From positions 62,001 through 126,000 of the forward strand of contig NZ_JAKLTM010000004.1 in assembly GCF_022012305.1 (NCBI RefSeq): DNA of 64,000 bases. The letters run 5' to 3'. The notes beneath the pieces are model-generated. The model ran no database searches and was not told the origin of the DNA. It worked only from the letters and a program-made list of their open reading frames with translations. Source of the DNA: Ramlibacter paludis (lineage in GTDB: Bacteria > Pseudomonadota > Gammaproteobacteria > Burkholderiales > Burkholderiaceae_C). The translations under genes and the position numbers were made by a program. Shown piece by piece: positions 18,091 to 30,640 of this stretch (position 1 is its first letter; the number at the start of each line of letters is the position of its first letter).

Positions 18091-20811
18091 TCACTCCGTC
18101 CGGCAGTCGACGGCCGTGACGATCACCTTGCGCTTCTGGCGCGCTTCCTCGCTGGCCGAATCGGGCGCAGGCAATTTGGCCAGCGCCTGCAATGCGCTGC
18201 TCGTTTCGTCCGCGACCTGCTTCACGCCTTCCTTCGGAGTTTCGGCGGCAGGTGCCGGGGCGGAAGGGATGACCGAGCTGACGGGAGCGGGAGCGGGAGC
18301 GGGAGCGGGTGCAGGGGCCGGAGCCGGCGCAGGCGCAGGCGCGGGTGCCGGAGCTGGCGCGGGTGCAGGTGCCGGGGCGGGAGCCGGAGCCGGAGCCGGA
18401 GCCGGGGCCGGGGCCGGGGCCGGGGCCGGGGCCGGCGCAGGCGCAGGCGCCGGTGCAGGTGCGGGCGCAGGGGCCGGTGCCGGAGCGGGCGCAGGACTCG
18501 GTGCGGGCGCGGGCGCAGGGGCCGGTGCCGGCGCCGGTGCCGGTGCCGGTGCCGGTGCCGGTGCCGGTGCCGGTGCCGGTGCCGGTGCCGGTGCCGGTGC
18601 CGGAGCAGGCGCCGGCGTGGGCGCAGGCGCAGGCGCCGACGCCAGCGCAAACAGCACCTGCGTGCCCGAATACAGCGGCGCATAGCCCGCGAAGCCAGGT
18701 GCGTCCACGTTCTTGAAGCGCGCATTGACGTTCGCGGCCTGCAGCACGGCATAGCTGTCGCCGGCCTGCGGCGCACGCGCCAGCGGCGACACGGCCAGCC
18801 AGCCATCGAGCTTCGCATCGCCGCTCACGAGCAGGCGGTCGTGGCTGCGCGCCGATGCCGCATCGATCTCGAGCCGCGACTCGCCGCCCTTCTGCTCGTA
18901 GCCGCCCGTGACCTGCAGGTCGCCGACGATGCCGGCGCCGCCAGGCTGCACGGTGCCCTCGTTCACCAGCGTGCCGCCCGCCAGGTCCAGGTGGCCGCTG
19001 CCGCCGAGGACCGCATCCTTCTTGTTCGAGAAATCCGCGCCGCCCGACGCCAGCGTCCCGCCGGCCTCCAGCAGCAGGTTGCCCTTCTGCTCGATCTTGT
19101 CGGCATCGACACGAATGGTCGTGCCCTTGGCGACGACCTGCGTGCCGTCGAACTCGACCTTCTTGCCGCTCAGCGAAATCGCGCCGCCCGATGCGTCCAG
19201 CGCCGCATCGAGCTTCACGTCGGCATTGGCTGCCGCGAGCGTGATGCTGCCGCCGTTGGTGGTGATGCGATCGGTCTGGATGTGCTGGCCGTTGTCCGCG
19301 GTGCGCATTTCCACCGAGCCGCTGCCGCGGGTGCGGATCGGCATTCCGCGCACGTCGATGCCGCCGCCGCCCTCGCCCGTGACCTCCAGCTTCAGGTTGC
19401 GGTTGGCCCGCAGCAGCAATTCGTTGCCGCTGAAAGTGCCCTTGGCTTCGATGCTCTTGGCGGCCTGGATGGTCACGTCGGCATTCAAGGCCTCCAGGAC
19501 GCTCTCGAAGACCGTCTCGTCGATGCCGTCGTCGACGTCCACGCCGACGCCGCCCTGGATGACGACCTTGTCCGGGTCGAGCAGCAGCTGGCCGGTCTTG
19601 CCGTTGGCGCCGCCACTCAGGTCCACCTTGCCGCGGAAGATCAATTGCCGCTTGCCCGAGACTTCGGCGCGTCCGCCCGCGCTGCCGGGGCCAGCGCCCA
19701 TCGCGCTGAGCGTGCCGCCGAAACGCGTGCTGTCGTCGCTCCACACCACCACGGTTCCGCCCTTGCCGGAGAGGGTCGCATCGGCCTTCAGCACGACGCC
19801 CTGCTCCACCTCCACCGACAGCGCATTGACGATGCGCGCATCCTTGCCCTGCCAGCCGCCGCCCACCAGGATCTCGCCGCCGCCATTGGCGTGGCTCACG
19901 TCGATGGAGGTCGCGGCCTTGAGCACCAGGCGCTCCGCGCTCAGCTGCACGCTGCCGCCCTGCGTGGGCGCGCTCGCCTGGATGCTGCCGGCCACTTCGG
20001 CCTGCTGCGCGGCCTGCAGCACCACCTTGCCGCCACCGGCCTTGCTGCCTTCTGCGCGAATGCTGCCACTGTGCTGCAGCAGGCTCGCGAAGATGCCGAC
20101 CGAGTCGCCCTGCAGGCGCCCGAGGTTCAAGGCGCGATCGTCCGGCGCGCGCACTTCGAAGCGGATGCCTTCGAGGCCGCGGCCGGTGAGATAGACCTTG
20201 CGGCCCGCGGCCAGGATCACGTCGCCGCCCTGCGAGCGCACCACCGCAGGCTGGCCGACTTCGACCTTGGGGCCGACCAGCACCACATCGCCATTCTTCG
20301 CCAGCACCTGGCCGTCGACCGTGAGCTTCGCCATGTTGGCCGCGGTGTCGCCGGTGCCGAACTGCATGTTGCCGGCGATCGCATCGGCACGGCTCATGGG
20401 CAACGTCGACGCGGTAAAGCCCGCGGTGTCGACCACCGCCCCGGCACCGACGGCGATGCCGGCCGGATTCACCAGCACCAGCGCGCCGTTGGAGCCGAGC
20501 CGGCCGAAGATGCTGCTCGGGTCGCCGCCCAGCACGCGGTTGATCGAGGTGCTGCCCGCATCGGGCTGCGAGAAGTAGACGCTGCGGTCCGCGGGCACGG
20601 AGAAGCTGCGCCAGTCGATCGCCGAGTGGCGCGTGCCCGCGCCGTTGGTGGTCGTGATGGTGGTGTTGGGGCCGGCCTGCTGCATGGTGGCCGTGCCGTG
20701 GATCGCCGTCATGCCGACGGTCTGCGCGGTGGCCACGCTACCGAAGCACGCGGCAATGGCGGCTGCAAGCACGCGCTGGGTGACGGGATGGGAGAGCCGG
20801 CTGCGATACAT
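18091..20811 (-). CDS. Orphan two-partner-secretion exoprotein (filamentous-haemagglutinin type) with long Ala-Pro tract
   Basis: The 906-residue protein has a signal peptide (to AQ at about residue 30), then a TPS (haemagglutination activity) domain: TNGAGTRHSAIDWRSFSV, INRVLGGDPSSIFGRL and NGALVLVNPAGIAVGAGAVV, the NPxG-type motif recognised by TpsB transporters. Residues about 270-720 form a beta-helix-like region (GGGKVVLQAAQQ, GGEILVGGGWQGKDA). Residues 726-843 are an almost pure Ala-Pro repeat with one Thr and one Ser, and a charged 60-residue tail ends VIVTAVDCRTE. No tpsB gene is adjacent. I chose the ATG at 20811 because it opens the signal peptide. Probable surface or secreted adhesin. 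Confidence 0.85.
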   Translation of the reverse strand: MYRSRLSHPVTQRVLAAAIAACFGSVATAQTVGMTAIHGTATMQQAGPNTTITTTNGAGTRHSAIDWRSFSVPADRSVYFSQPDAGSTSINRVLGGDPSSIFGRLGSNGALVLVNPAGIAVGAGAVVDTAGFTASTLPMSRADAIAGNMQFGTGDTAANMAKLTVDGQVLAKNGDVVLVGPKVEVGQPAVVRSQGGDVILAAGRKVYLTGRGLEGIRFEVRAPDDRALNLGRLQGDSVGIFASLLQHSGSIRAEGSKAGGGKVVLQAAQQAEVAGSIQASAPTQGGSVQLSAERLVLKAATSIDVSHANGGGEILVGGGWQGKDARIVNALSVEVEQGVVLKADATLSGKGGTVVVWSDDSTRFGGTLSAMGAGPGSAGGRAEVSGKRQLIFRGKVDLSGGANGKTGQLLLDPDKVVIQGGVGVDVDDGIDETVFESVLEALNADVTIQAAKSIEAKGTFSGNELLLRANRNLKLEVTGEGGGGIDVRGMPIRTRGSGSVEMRTADNGQHIQTDRITTNGGSITLAAANADVKLDAALDASGGAISLSGKKVEFDGTQVVAKGTTIRVDADKIEQKGNLLLEAGGTLASGGADFSNKKDAVLGGSGHLDLAGGTLVNEGTVQPGGAGIVGDLQVTGGYEQKGGESRLEIDAASARSHDRLLVSGDAKLDGWLAVSPLARAPQAGDSYAVLQAANVNARFKNVDAPGFAGYAPLYSGTQVLFALASAPAPAPTPAPAPAPAPAPAPAPAPAPAPAPAPAPAPAPAPAPAPAPSPAPAPAPAPAPAPAPAPAPAPAPAPAPAPAPAPAPAPAPAPAPAPAPAPAPAPAPAPAPAPAPAPAPAPAPVSSVIPSAPAPAAETPKEGVKQVADETSSALQALAKLPAPDSASEEARQKRKVIVTAVDCRTE
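18283..18636. repeat. Ala-Pro coding tract with hexanucleotide repeats
   Basis: A 354-base low-complexity tract inside the exoprotein gene encodes 118 residues of alternating Ala and Pro. It contains eleven perfect tandem GGTGCC units (18536-18601), plus shorter runs of GGAGCC and GGGGCC around 18380-18436. Unit changes keep the frame, so slippage would change the length of the stalk, not switch the gene off. Confidence 0.9.
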
Positions 20812-20951
20812 CTGTTTGCCCAACGACACGTTTTGCAAGATGACGCAGTGTTTGCCTCGGCCACGCGCGAGTGGCGGCAGGAAAGGCGCGTCCCCATGTC
20901 GGACGTGGGCTACACCCGGCGCGGCGCAGGAACTTTTGCGCGCGCCCAAAG

Positions 20952-20974
20952 AAAAAGCCGCCCGGAGGCGGCTT
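20952..20974 (-). terminator. Rho-independent terminator of the Ala-Pro lipoprotein gene
   Basis: On the minus strand AAGCCGCC-TCCG-GGCGGCTT is followed by a T run. It starts 19 bases after the stop of the small lipoprotein gene and separates it from the exoprotein gene. Confidence 0.8.
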
Positions 20975-20992
20975 CTTCCCAAGCTTGGAAGC

Positions 20993-21238
20993 TTACTTGG
21001 TGGCGCTGGCGGCAGCCGAGGCGGAGCCCGCGGCAGCGGAAGCCGACATGGCAGCGGCGGAAGCCGAGCCGGCAGCCGCGGTGGCGGCAGCGTCGGCGGC
21101 CGGGGCGGGAGCCGGGGCCGGAGCCGGGGTCACGACGACGGGGGCCGGGGCGGGAGCGGGAGCCGGCTCTTCCTTCTTGCCGCAAGCGGCGAGGGCAGCG
21201 GCGGCGATCAGCGTGGCCAGAACGAGCGAATTCTTCAT
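20993..21238 (-). CDS. Small Ala/Pro-rich lipoprotein
   Basis: The 81-residue product has a lipoprotein signal (LVLATLIAAAALAACGKKEE) followed by an Ala-Pro stretch (PAPAPAPAPVVVTPAPAPAP) and an Ala/Ser-rich helix-like tail. It is probably an outer membrane or inner membrane tethered spacer. The low complexity and Ala-Pro composition echo the exoprotein encoded directly downstream. A purine-rich ribosome site (GGAAACC) precedes the ATG. Function unknown. Confidence 0.72.
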   Translation of the reverse strand: MKNSLVLATLIAAAALAACGKKEEPAPAPAPAPVVVTPAPAPAPAPAADAAATAAAGSASAAAMSASAAAGSASAAASATK

Positions 21239-21350
21239 TTCAGGTTTCCTTCAGGGGATGGGAGACAAGTTTCCGGAAAGTGTCCCGGCGGCTTTTGTAC
21301 CGCTAGTGACCGAGTGGAAAAAGCTCGTGCGCTTTCCAGCTCAGCCAACA

Positions 21351-21356
21351 ATTATA
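21351..21356 (-). promoter_or_regulatory. Perfect -10 box upstream of the small lipoprotein gene
   Basis: TATAAT reads on the minus strand at 21356-21351, about 113 bases before the lipoprotein ATG. No matching -35 box stands out. A roughly 100-base leader would be expected. It also lies just after the 3' end of the gene at 21404-21922. Confidence 0.45.
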
Positions 21357-21403
21357 GCCATTTACCGAGCGCTGCTCGGGGATTACCCGGTGCGATGGGA
21401 ACT

Positions 21404-21922
21404 CTACAGGCCGAGCGTGGTCGCGGGGAACGCCGGCGTGGCCTTGCGCAGCCATTCGTCGAGCCCTTCGCGCAGCGCCACGCGGCGGTCCGGCTCGCTG
21501 CCGCAATAGCCATTGCTGCGCTCGAGGTCGCGCCGCTCGAGCACCCAGGAAGGGCTCCAGATCGCGCTGGGCAGCTCGAGTGCGTCGGCCGAGGGACAGG
21601 CCACCGCGGTGATGATGTGCGACCAGGTGCCGCGCCAGGTGACGAAGCGGGGATGCTTGCGCACCACCGCGTCGTAGCGCTTGGCCAGCAGCACGCAGTG
21701 CCGGCCGCTCTTCGCCCAGGACTGCAGCGAGTCGACCACGGCGCGCTCGCCGAGCGGCCAGTCGTCGAAGGTGGCATCGGCAAGCACCAGCTCGCGCCAG
21801 CCTTCGCGCGCCGCGGTGGCGAAGGCATCGCGCACCAGCTGCCTGAAGTCCTCTCGGCCCTCGAAGCGCCGTGACGGCAGCGCTGCCGGTTCGGCTTCGT
21901 TCACCTTGTCGCTGTCGCTCAT
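21404..21922 (-). CDS. Conserved-looking protein of unknown function, coupled to the ribosomal oxygenase gene
   Basis: The 172-residue soluble protein has a helical start (FRQLVRDAFATAAREGWREL), then a beta/alpha segment (VLADATFDDWPLGERAVVDS, HCVLLAKRYDAVVRKHPRF) and a C-terminal helix DEWLRKATPAF. I do not recognise the family. Its start ATG overlaps the stop of the upstream cupin oxygenase gene (ATGA), so the two are translationally coupled and probably function in the same process. No signal peptide or membrane helix. Confidence 0.72.
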   Translation of the reverse strand: MSDSDKVNEAEPAALPSRRFEGREDFRQLVRDAFATAAREGWRELVLADATFDDWPLGERAVVDSLQSWAKSGRHCVLLAKRYDAVVRKHPRFVTWRGTWSHIITAVACPSADALELPSAIWSPSWVLERRDLERSNGYCGSEPDRRVALREGLDEWLRKATPAFPATTLGL

Positions 21923-23049
21923 CCTCGCCCTCCTTCGGCGTGGGCCCAGCCGGCCTCGCACCATGATTGCAGCAGTTCGCGCGCGCCCTCGCTGGCGCCT
22001 TCGAGGTCGGCCCGGACCAGGCGGCGCGTGTCGGCCAGCCGGCGCATCAGTGCCGCGTCGCGGCCGCCGGCGCGCCAGGACTCGCCGTTGACGAACACGT
22101 GCTTCGCATCGTGCAGCATGCGCGTGCGCGGATCGAGCACCACGCCCTGCAGGCGGCGTGGCACCGCCTGCGCCTCGAACCACACGTTGCCCTTGGGCTC
22201 GGTGAGGTATTCGCCGAGCGCCCGGTCCAGGGCCGTGGGGTCCTTCATCGCGGCGGCCAGCGCCTCCTGCGCGAAGCCGCGCAAGGCCTCGGGGATCGCG
22301 CCCGGCGTCGCCGTGGCGGGCTGCGACGGGTCGCGGTACAGGCGCTCGTCGAGGTCGCCGGCTTCGTCGGCGATGCGCTGCAGCAGTTCGCGCGCGAGCT
22401 CGGCGCGGGCCGGTGCGCGAAAGCCGATCGAGTAGGTCTGGCACTCGCCGACCGCCACGCCGTCGTGGGCGTAGAGCGGCGGCAGGTAGAGCATGTCGCC
22501 CGGCTCCAGGTCGTATTCGGCCTCCGGCTGGAAGTCGGCCAGGATCTTCAGCGGCACGCCTTCCTGCAGGTCCAGGTTCTTCTGGCGGCCGATGCGCCAG
22601 CGGCGCGTGCCTTGCGCCTGCAGCAGGAACACGTCGTAGCTGTCGAAGTGCGGGCCGACCCCGCCGCCGTCGCTGGCCCAGCTGATCATCAGGTCGTCCA
22701 GGCGCGCGGCCGGCACGAAGGCGAACTGCTGCAGCAGCGCGTGGATGCCGGCGTCGTGCAGGTCGACGCCTTGCACCAGCAGGGTCCAGTCCGGCTGCGA
22801 CAAGGCCGGCAGCGCGCGGCGGCCGAAGGGCCCGCGCTGCAGGCGCCAGCCGTCGCGGCCCTGGCGCGCGACCAGGCGGGACTCGACATCGTCGCGCTGC
22901 GCCAGCGCGAACAGGTCCTTGCGCGCCACCAGCGGCCGGAAGCCGGGGATGGCGCCGCGCACCAGCAGCGGCTTCTTTTGCCAGTGGCGCTTCATGAACT
23001 GCTCCGGCGTGAGGCCGCCGAGCAGCGTGAGGGGTTCGTGGATATCCAT
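21919..23049 (-). CDS. roxA: JmjC/cupin-type ribosomal oxygenase (YcfD/RoxA-like)
   Basis: The 376-residue Fe(II)/2-oxoglutarate oxygenase has the iron triad His134, Asp136 (VGPHFDSYDVFLLQ) and His195 (YAHDGVAVG). The N-terminal MDIHEPLTLLGGLTPEQFMK and QKKPLLVRGAI match YcfD, which hydroxylates an arginine of ribosomal protein L16. The C-terminal winged-helix-like part (residues 250-370) is also present. The gene opens a two-gene operon with the unknown gene at 21404 and is divergent from slyD across a 167-base region with a strong hairpin. Confidence 0.88.
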   Translation of the reverse strand: MDIHEPLTLLGGLTPEQFMKRHWQKKPLLVRGAIPGFRPLVARKDLFALAQRDDVESRLVARQGRDGWRLQRGPFGRRALPALSQPDWTLLVQGVDLHDAGIHALLQQFAFVPAARLDDLMISWASDGGGVGPHFDSYDVFLLQAQGTRRWRIGRQKNLDLQEGVPLKILADFQPEAEYDLEPGDMLYLPPLYAHDGVAVGECQTYSIGFRAPARAELARELLQRIADEAGDLDERLYRDPSQPATATPGAIPEALRGFAQEALAAAMKDPTALDRALGEYLTEPKGNVWFEAQAVPRRLQGVVLDPRTRMLHDAKHVFVNGESWRAGGRDAALMRRLADTRRLVRADLEGASEGARELLQSWCEAGWAHAEGGRG

Positions 23050-23163
23050 CGGTTCCGTATTGGGTGTCCGGCTTTCAATTCGAGGATCGCGCGGAGCATC
23101 GCGCAGCGCGGTCCCCCTTGAGGAGAGGATCCGGCTTTGCCGGTCTTCTCCTCACTGATCAGC

Positions 23164-23198
23164 CACTGCGAAAAGTCGCATCGCGACTTTTCGCAGTG
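23164..23198. promoter_or_regulatory. Perfect 16-base inverted repeat upstream of slyD
   Basis: CACTGCGAAAAGTCGC (23164-23179) and its exact reverse complement (23183-23198) are separated by only ATC. It ends 18 bases before the slyD ATG, between slyD and the divergent oxygenase gene, and would overlap the slyD -35 region. It could be an operator or an mRNA hairpin; there is no T run. Confidence 0.7.
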
Positions 23199-23216
23199 AA
23201 ATGAGACAATTCTGCT

Positions 23217-23708
23217 ATGGAAATTACACAGCAATGCGTGGTCGCGCTCACGTGGACCTTGAAGGACACGCTGGGCGAGGAGCTCGACCAGCTGGAGGAG
23301 CCGGTGGAGTTCCTCGTGGGCGGCAGCGACCTGCTGGCCAAGATCGAGGAGGCCCTGCAAGGCCACGAGCCCGGCGACCGGGTCGACCTGCACCTGGAGC
23401 CCGAAGATGCCTTCGGCGACTACGACGAGCAACTGGTCTTCCTGGAGCCGCGCGAGCTGTTCCCCGCGGAAGTCGAGGAAGGCATGACCTACGAAGGCCT
23501 GCCGGCGGGCGCCACCAGCCAGGATGCGCCGGCGGACGTGCTGTACACGGTGACCGAGGTGTACCCGGAACACGTGGTGCTCGATGGCAACCATCCGCTG
23601 GCCGGGATTGCGCTGCGGCTGCACCTGAAGGTGGAAGGCGTGCGCGAGGCGACCGATGATGAAATTGGCGCGGGAACGCTGGGCGCGGGATTCTTCAAGG
23701 TCGCCTAG
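23217..23708 (+). CDS. slyD: FKBP-type peptidyl-prolyl isomerase, SlyD-like
   Basis: The 163-residue protein has the SlyD layout: a split FKBP domain (VALTWTLKDTLGEELDQLEE at the start; GHEPGDRVDLHLEPEDAFGD) with an inserted IF chaperone flap (residues about 70-125), then HPLAGIALRLHLKVEGVREA. It lacks the histidine-rich metal-binding tail of E. coli SlyD. It isomerises prolyl bonds and chaperones folding in the cytoplasm. No Shine-Dalgarno is visible before the ATG (ATTCTGCT), and GACAAT at 23205-23210 could be a -10 box for a leaderless message. Confidence 0.92.
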   Translation: MEITQQCVVALTWTLKDTLGEELDQLEEPVEFLVGGSDLLAKIEEALQGHEPGDRVDLHLEPEDAFGDYDEQLVFLEPRELFPAEVEEGMTYEGLPAGATSQDAPADVLYTVTEVYPEHVVLDGNHPLAGIALRLHLKVEGVREATDDEIGAGTLGAGFFKVA

Positions 23709-23712
23709 ATCC

Positions 23713-23804
23713 GTCATTCCCGCGGAGGCGGGAATCCAGAGCTCCCAAATGAAAAGCGGCCCGAGGGCCGCTTTTGCCTGGGTCCCCGCCTGCGCGGGGA
23801 TGAC
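23713..23804. repeat. Dispersed inverted-repeat element, family A, copy 1
   Basis: The 92-base element begins GTCATTCCCGCGGAGGCGGG and ends with the near-complement CCCCGCCTGCGCGGGGATGAC-type arm. An internal hairpin at 23752-23775 acts as the terminator between convergent genes. It shares ends and layout with the element at 54923-55013. Confidence 0.8.
23752..23775. terminator. Bidirectional terminator between slyD and the SlyB-like gene
   Basis: AAAAGCGGCCC and GGGCCGCTTTT flank a GA loop, giving an 11-base-pair stem with T runs on both strands. It lies inside the family A repeat. Confidence 0.85.
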
Positions 23805-23806
23805 GC

Positions 23807-24298
23807 TTAGGCGCGATAGATCGTGCCGTTGTCGACGCGCACGCGGTCGCCCACGTGCAGGTCGCCGGTGGCCGGCACTTCATAGGTGCGCATGCCGCCG
23901 TTGTCGGTGGTCATCGTGATGCGATAGCCGGGAGCGGTCGTCGCGCCGGCCTGGTTGCGGGCGATGTGGCTGCCGATCACGGCGCCACCCACGCCACCCA
24001 GCACCGTCGCCGCGGCACGGCCCGTGCCGCCGCCGATCAGGCTGCCGACACCCGCGCCCACCAGGCCGCCGACCACGGCGCCCACGACGCCGTTGGTGGG
24101 GCTGGTCGCGCCGACCGGCATGTATTCGATGTTGGTGATGCGGCCGTACTCGACGCCGGCGGTCTGGGTCGTGTAGACCGTGGGGCCGCTCGCCGGATAG
24201 CTGGAATAGCCAGGCATCGTGGGGTTGGCGCAGGCGGCCAGCATGGCCACGCTGACAGCACCGATGACCAGGGCGGGAACGCGGGTGAAATTACGCAT
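23807..24298 (-). CDS. Glycine-zipper outer membrane lipoprotein, SlyB-like
   Basis: The 163-residue lipoprotein has the signal VIGAVSVAMLAACANPTMPG and a glycine-zipper membrane segment (VVGAVVGGLVGAGVGSLIGG) followed by GGVGGAVIGSHIARNQ, as in the SlyB/Pcp/17-kDa antigen family. The C-terminus (YRITMTTDNGGMRTYEVPAT) is a small beta domain. These proteins stabilise the outer membrane under stress. The ATG at 24298 is preceded by AAGGAAAAG. Convergent with slyD. Confidence 0.88.
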   Translation of the reverse strand: MRNFTRVPALVIGAVSVAMLAACANPTMPGYSSYPASGPTVYTTQTAGVEYGRITNIEYMPVGATSPTNGVVGAVVGGLVGAGVGSLIGGGTGRAAATVLGGVGGAVIGSHIARNQAGATTAPGYRITMTTDNGGMRTYEVPATGDLHVGDRVRVDNGTIYRA

Positions 24299-24445
24299 GA
24301 TCTTTTCCTTCGTTGGGTTCCGGCCGCTCGCCATGAGCTCGCCGTGTGAATCCCATTGAAGCTGGACCGCCCTACGCTCGTACCAAGGCATTGGCGCGGA
24401 TTTTCGTAGGCCGACAGCCCGTTCGGCTTGTAGGCGCAGGCAGAC

Positions 24446-24892
24446 TCAGCCCTTGCCCGTCGAGCCGTAGCCGCCGGCTCCCCGCTCGGTGGCGGGAAAT
24501 TCCTGCACGACGTTGAAGCTGGCTTGCACGACCGGCACCACCACCAGCTGCGCGAGCCTTTCCATCGGCTGCAGCGTGAAGGCGACGTCGCTGCGGTTCC
24601 ACGCGCTCACCATCAGCTGCCCCTGGTAGTCGCTGTCGATCAGCCCGACCAGGTTGCCCAGCACGATCCCGTGCTTGTGGCCCAGCCCCGAGCGCGGCAG
24701 GATGAGCGCGGCGTAGCCCGGGTCCTTCAGCCAGATGGCGATGCCGGTGGGCACCAGCTGCCAGGCGTTGGGTTCCAGCGTGAGCGGCGCTTCGATGCAG
24801 GCGCGCAGGTCGAGGCCGGCACTGCCGGGGGTGGCATACGCCGGCAGCTGGCCGGCCATGCGGGGGTCGAGGATCTTGACGTCGATCTGCAT
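24446..24892 (-). CDS. dut: Deoxyuridine 5'-triphosphate nucleotidohydrolase
   Basis: The 148-residue trimeric dUTPase has all five family motifs: [10 protein letters not shown] (1), [12 protein letters not shown] (2), [15 protein letters not shown] (3), [10 protein letters not shown] (4), and [12 protein letters not shown] (5) at the C-terminus. It hydrolyses dUTP to dUMP. It lies 15 bases after coaBC, as in many proteobacteria. Confidence 0.96.
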   Translation of the reverse strand: MQIDVKILDPRMAGQLPAYATPGSAGLDLRACIEAPLTLEPNAWQLVPTGIAIWLKDPGYAALILPRSGLGHKHGIVLGNLVGLIDSDYQGQLMVSAWNRSDVAFTLQPMERLAQLVVVPVVQASFNVVQEFPATERGAGGYGSTGKG

Positions 24893-24907
24893 TTCTTCGT
24901 TCAGCGT

Positions 24908-27902
<2,995 letters not shown>

Positions 27903-27903
27903 C

Positions 27904-28750
27904 ATGAAACTCTGTGGCTTCGACGTCGGTCTCGACCGGCCCTTCTTCCTGATCTCCGGCCCCTGCGTGGTCGAGTCCGAGCAGCTGCAGATGGACGTGG
28001 CCGGCCAGCTGAAGGAGATCACCTCGGCGCTGGGCATCCCCTTCATCTTCAAGAGCAGCTACGACAAGGCCAACCGCTCCTCCGGCAGCAGCTTCCGCGG
28101 TCCCGGCATGGAGAAGGGCCTGGAGATCCTGGCCAAGGTGAAGCGCGAACTGAAGGTGCCCATCCTCACCGACGTGCACACCGAAGCCGAGATCCCCCGC
28201 GTCGCCGAAGTGGTCGACGTGCTGCAGACGCCCGCCTTCCTGTGCCGCCAGACCGACTTCATCCGCGCCGTCGCCCAGAGCGGCAAGCCGGTGAACATCA
28301 AGAAGGGCCAGTTCCTCGCCCCCGGCGACATGAAGAACGTGATCCAGAAGGCCCGCGACGCCGCGCGCGAGAAGGGCCTGCCGGAAGACAGCTTCATGGC
28401 CTGCGAACGCGGCGCCAGCTTCGGCTACAACAACCTGGTGAGCGACATGCGCTCGCTGGCCATCATGCGCGAGACCGGCGCCCCGGTCGTCTTCGACGCC
28501 ACTCATTCGGTGCAGCTGCCGGGCGGCCAGGGCACCAGCTCGGGCGGCCAGCGCGAACACGTGCCGGTGCTGTCGCGCGCGGCCATCGCGGTCGGCGTGG
28601 CCGGCGTCTTCATGGAAACGCACCCGGACCCGGCCAAGGCGCTGTCCGACGGGCCGAACGCGGTGCCGCTGAAGCACATGCGCGCGCTGCTGGAAACGCT
28701 GGTGGAGATCGACCGCATCACCAAGAAGAACGGCTTCCTGGAGAACGACT

Positions 28751-28758
<8 letters not shown>
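27904..28758 (+). CDS. kdsA: 3-deoxy-8-phosphooctulonate (Kdo-8-P) synthase
   Basis: The 284-residue enzyme joins phosphoenolpyruvate and arabinose 5-phosphate on the way to lipopolysaccharide Kdo. Signatures are [33 protein letters not shown] and [20 protein letters not shown]. The asparagine in the SYDKANRSS motif marks the metal-independent class, inferred from family knowledge. It starts one base after the pyrG stop. Confidence 0.96.
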
Positions 28759-30360
<1,602 letters not shown>

Positions 30361-30364
30361 GAGC

Positions 30365-30640
30365 GTGAGCAGCCGCACCGTCGCCGTCCTGCTTGTCGCG
30401 CTGCTGCTGGCCGTGCAAGGCCAGCTGTGGTTCGGCCGCGGCAGCGTCGTCGAGGTGCGGCACATGCAGCAGAAGCTGGACGAGCAGAAGGCGCGCAACA
30501 CCGCCGCCCAGCAGGCCAACGAGCGCCTCGGCGCCGAAGTGCGCGACCTGCAGGAAGGCCTCGACATGGTCGAAGAAAAAGCCCGGTCCGAGTTGGGCAT
30601 GGTCAAGCCCAACGAGATCTACGTCCAGATCGCCAAGTGA
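30365..30640 (+). CDS. ftsB: Cell division protein FtsB
   Basis: The 91-residue protein has one N-terminal membrane helix (VAVLLVALLLAVQGQLWFG) followed by a coiled coil (EVRHMQQKLDEQKARN, EVRDLQEGLDMVEEKAR) and the conserved GMVKPNEIY end. FtsB forms the FtsQLB divisome complex. GTG start 5 bases after the eno stop. The eno-ftsB pairing is the usual proteobacterial order. Confidence 0.94.
   Translation: MSSRTVAVLLVALLLAVQGQLWFGRGSVVEVRHMQQKLDEQKARNTAAQQANERLGAEVRDLQEGLDMVEEKARSELGMVKPNEIYVQIAK

Noticed and set aside
18283-18636. Repeat tract considered as a CRISPR array
   Set aside because: The units are six bases in direct tandem with no spacers, no cas genes are near, and the tract is in frame within a gene.
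17366-18685. Plus-strand frame ending in a long Gly-Ala repeat
   Set aside because: It overlaps the WalJ-like gene in another frame and then reads the complement of the Ala-Pro tract; the Gly-Ala run is the mirror of that tract.
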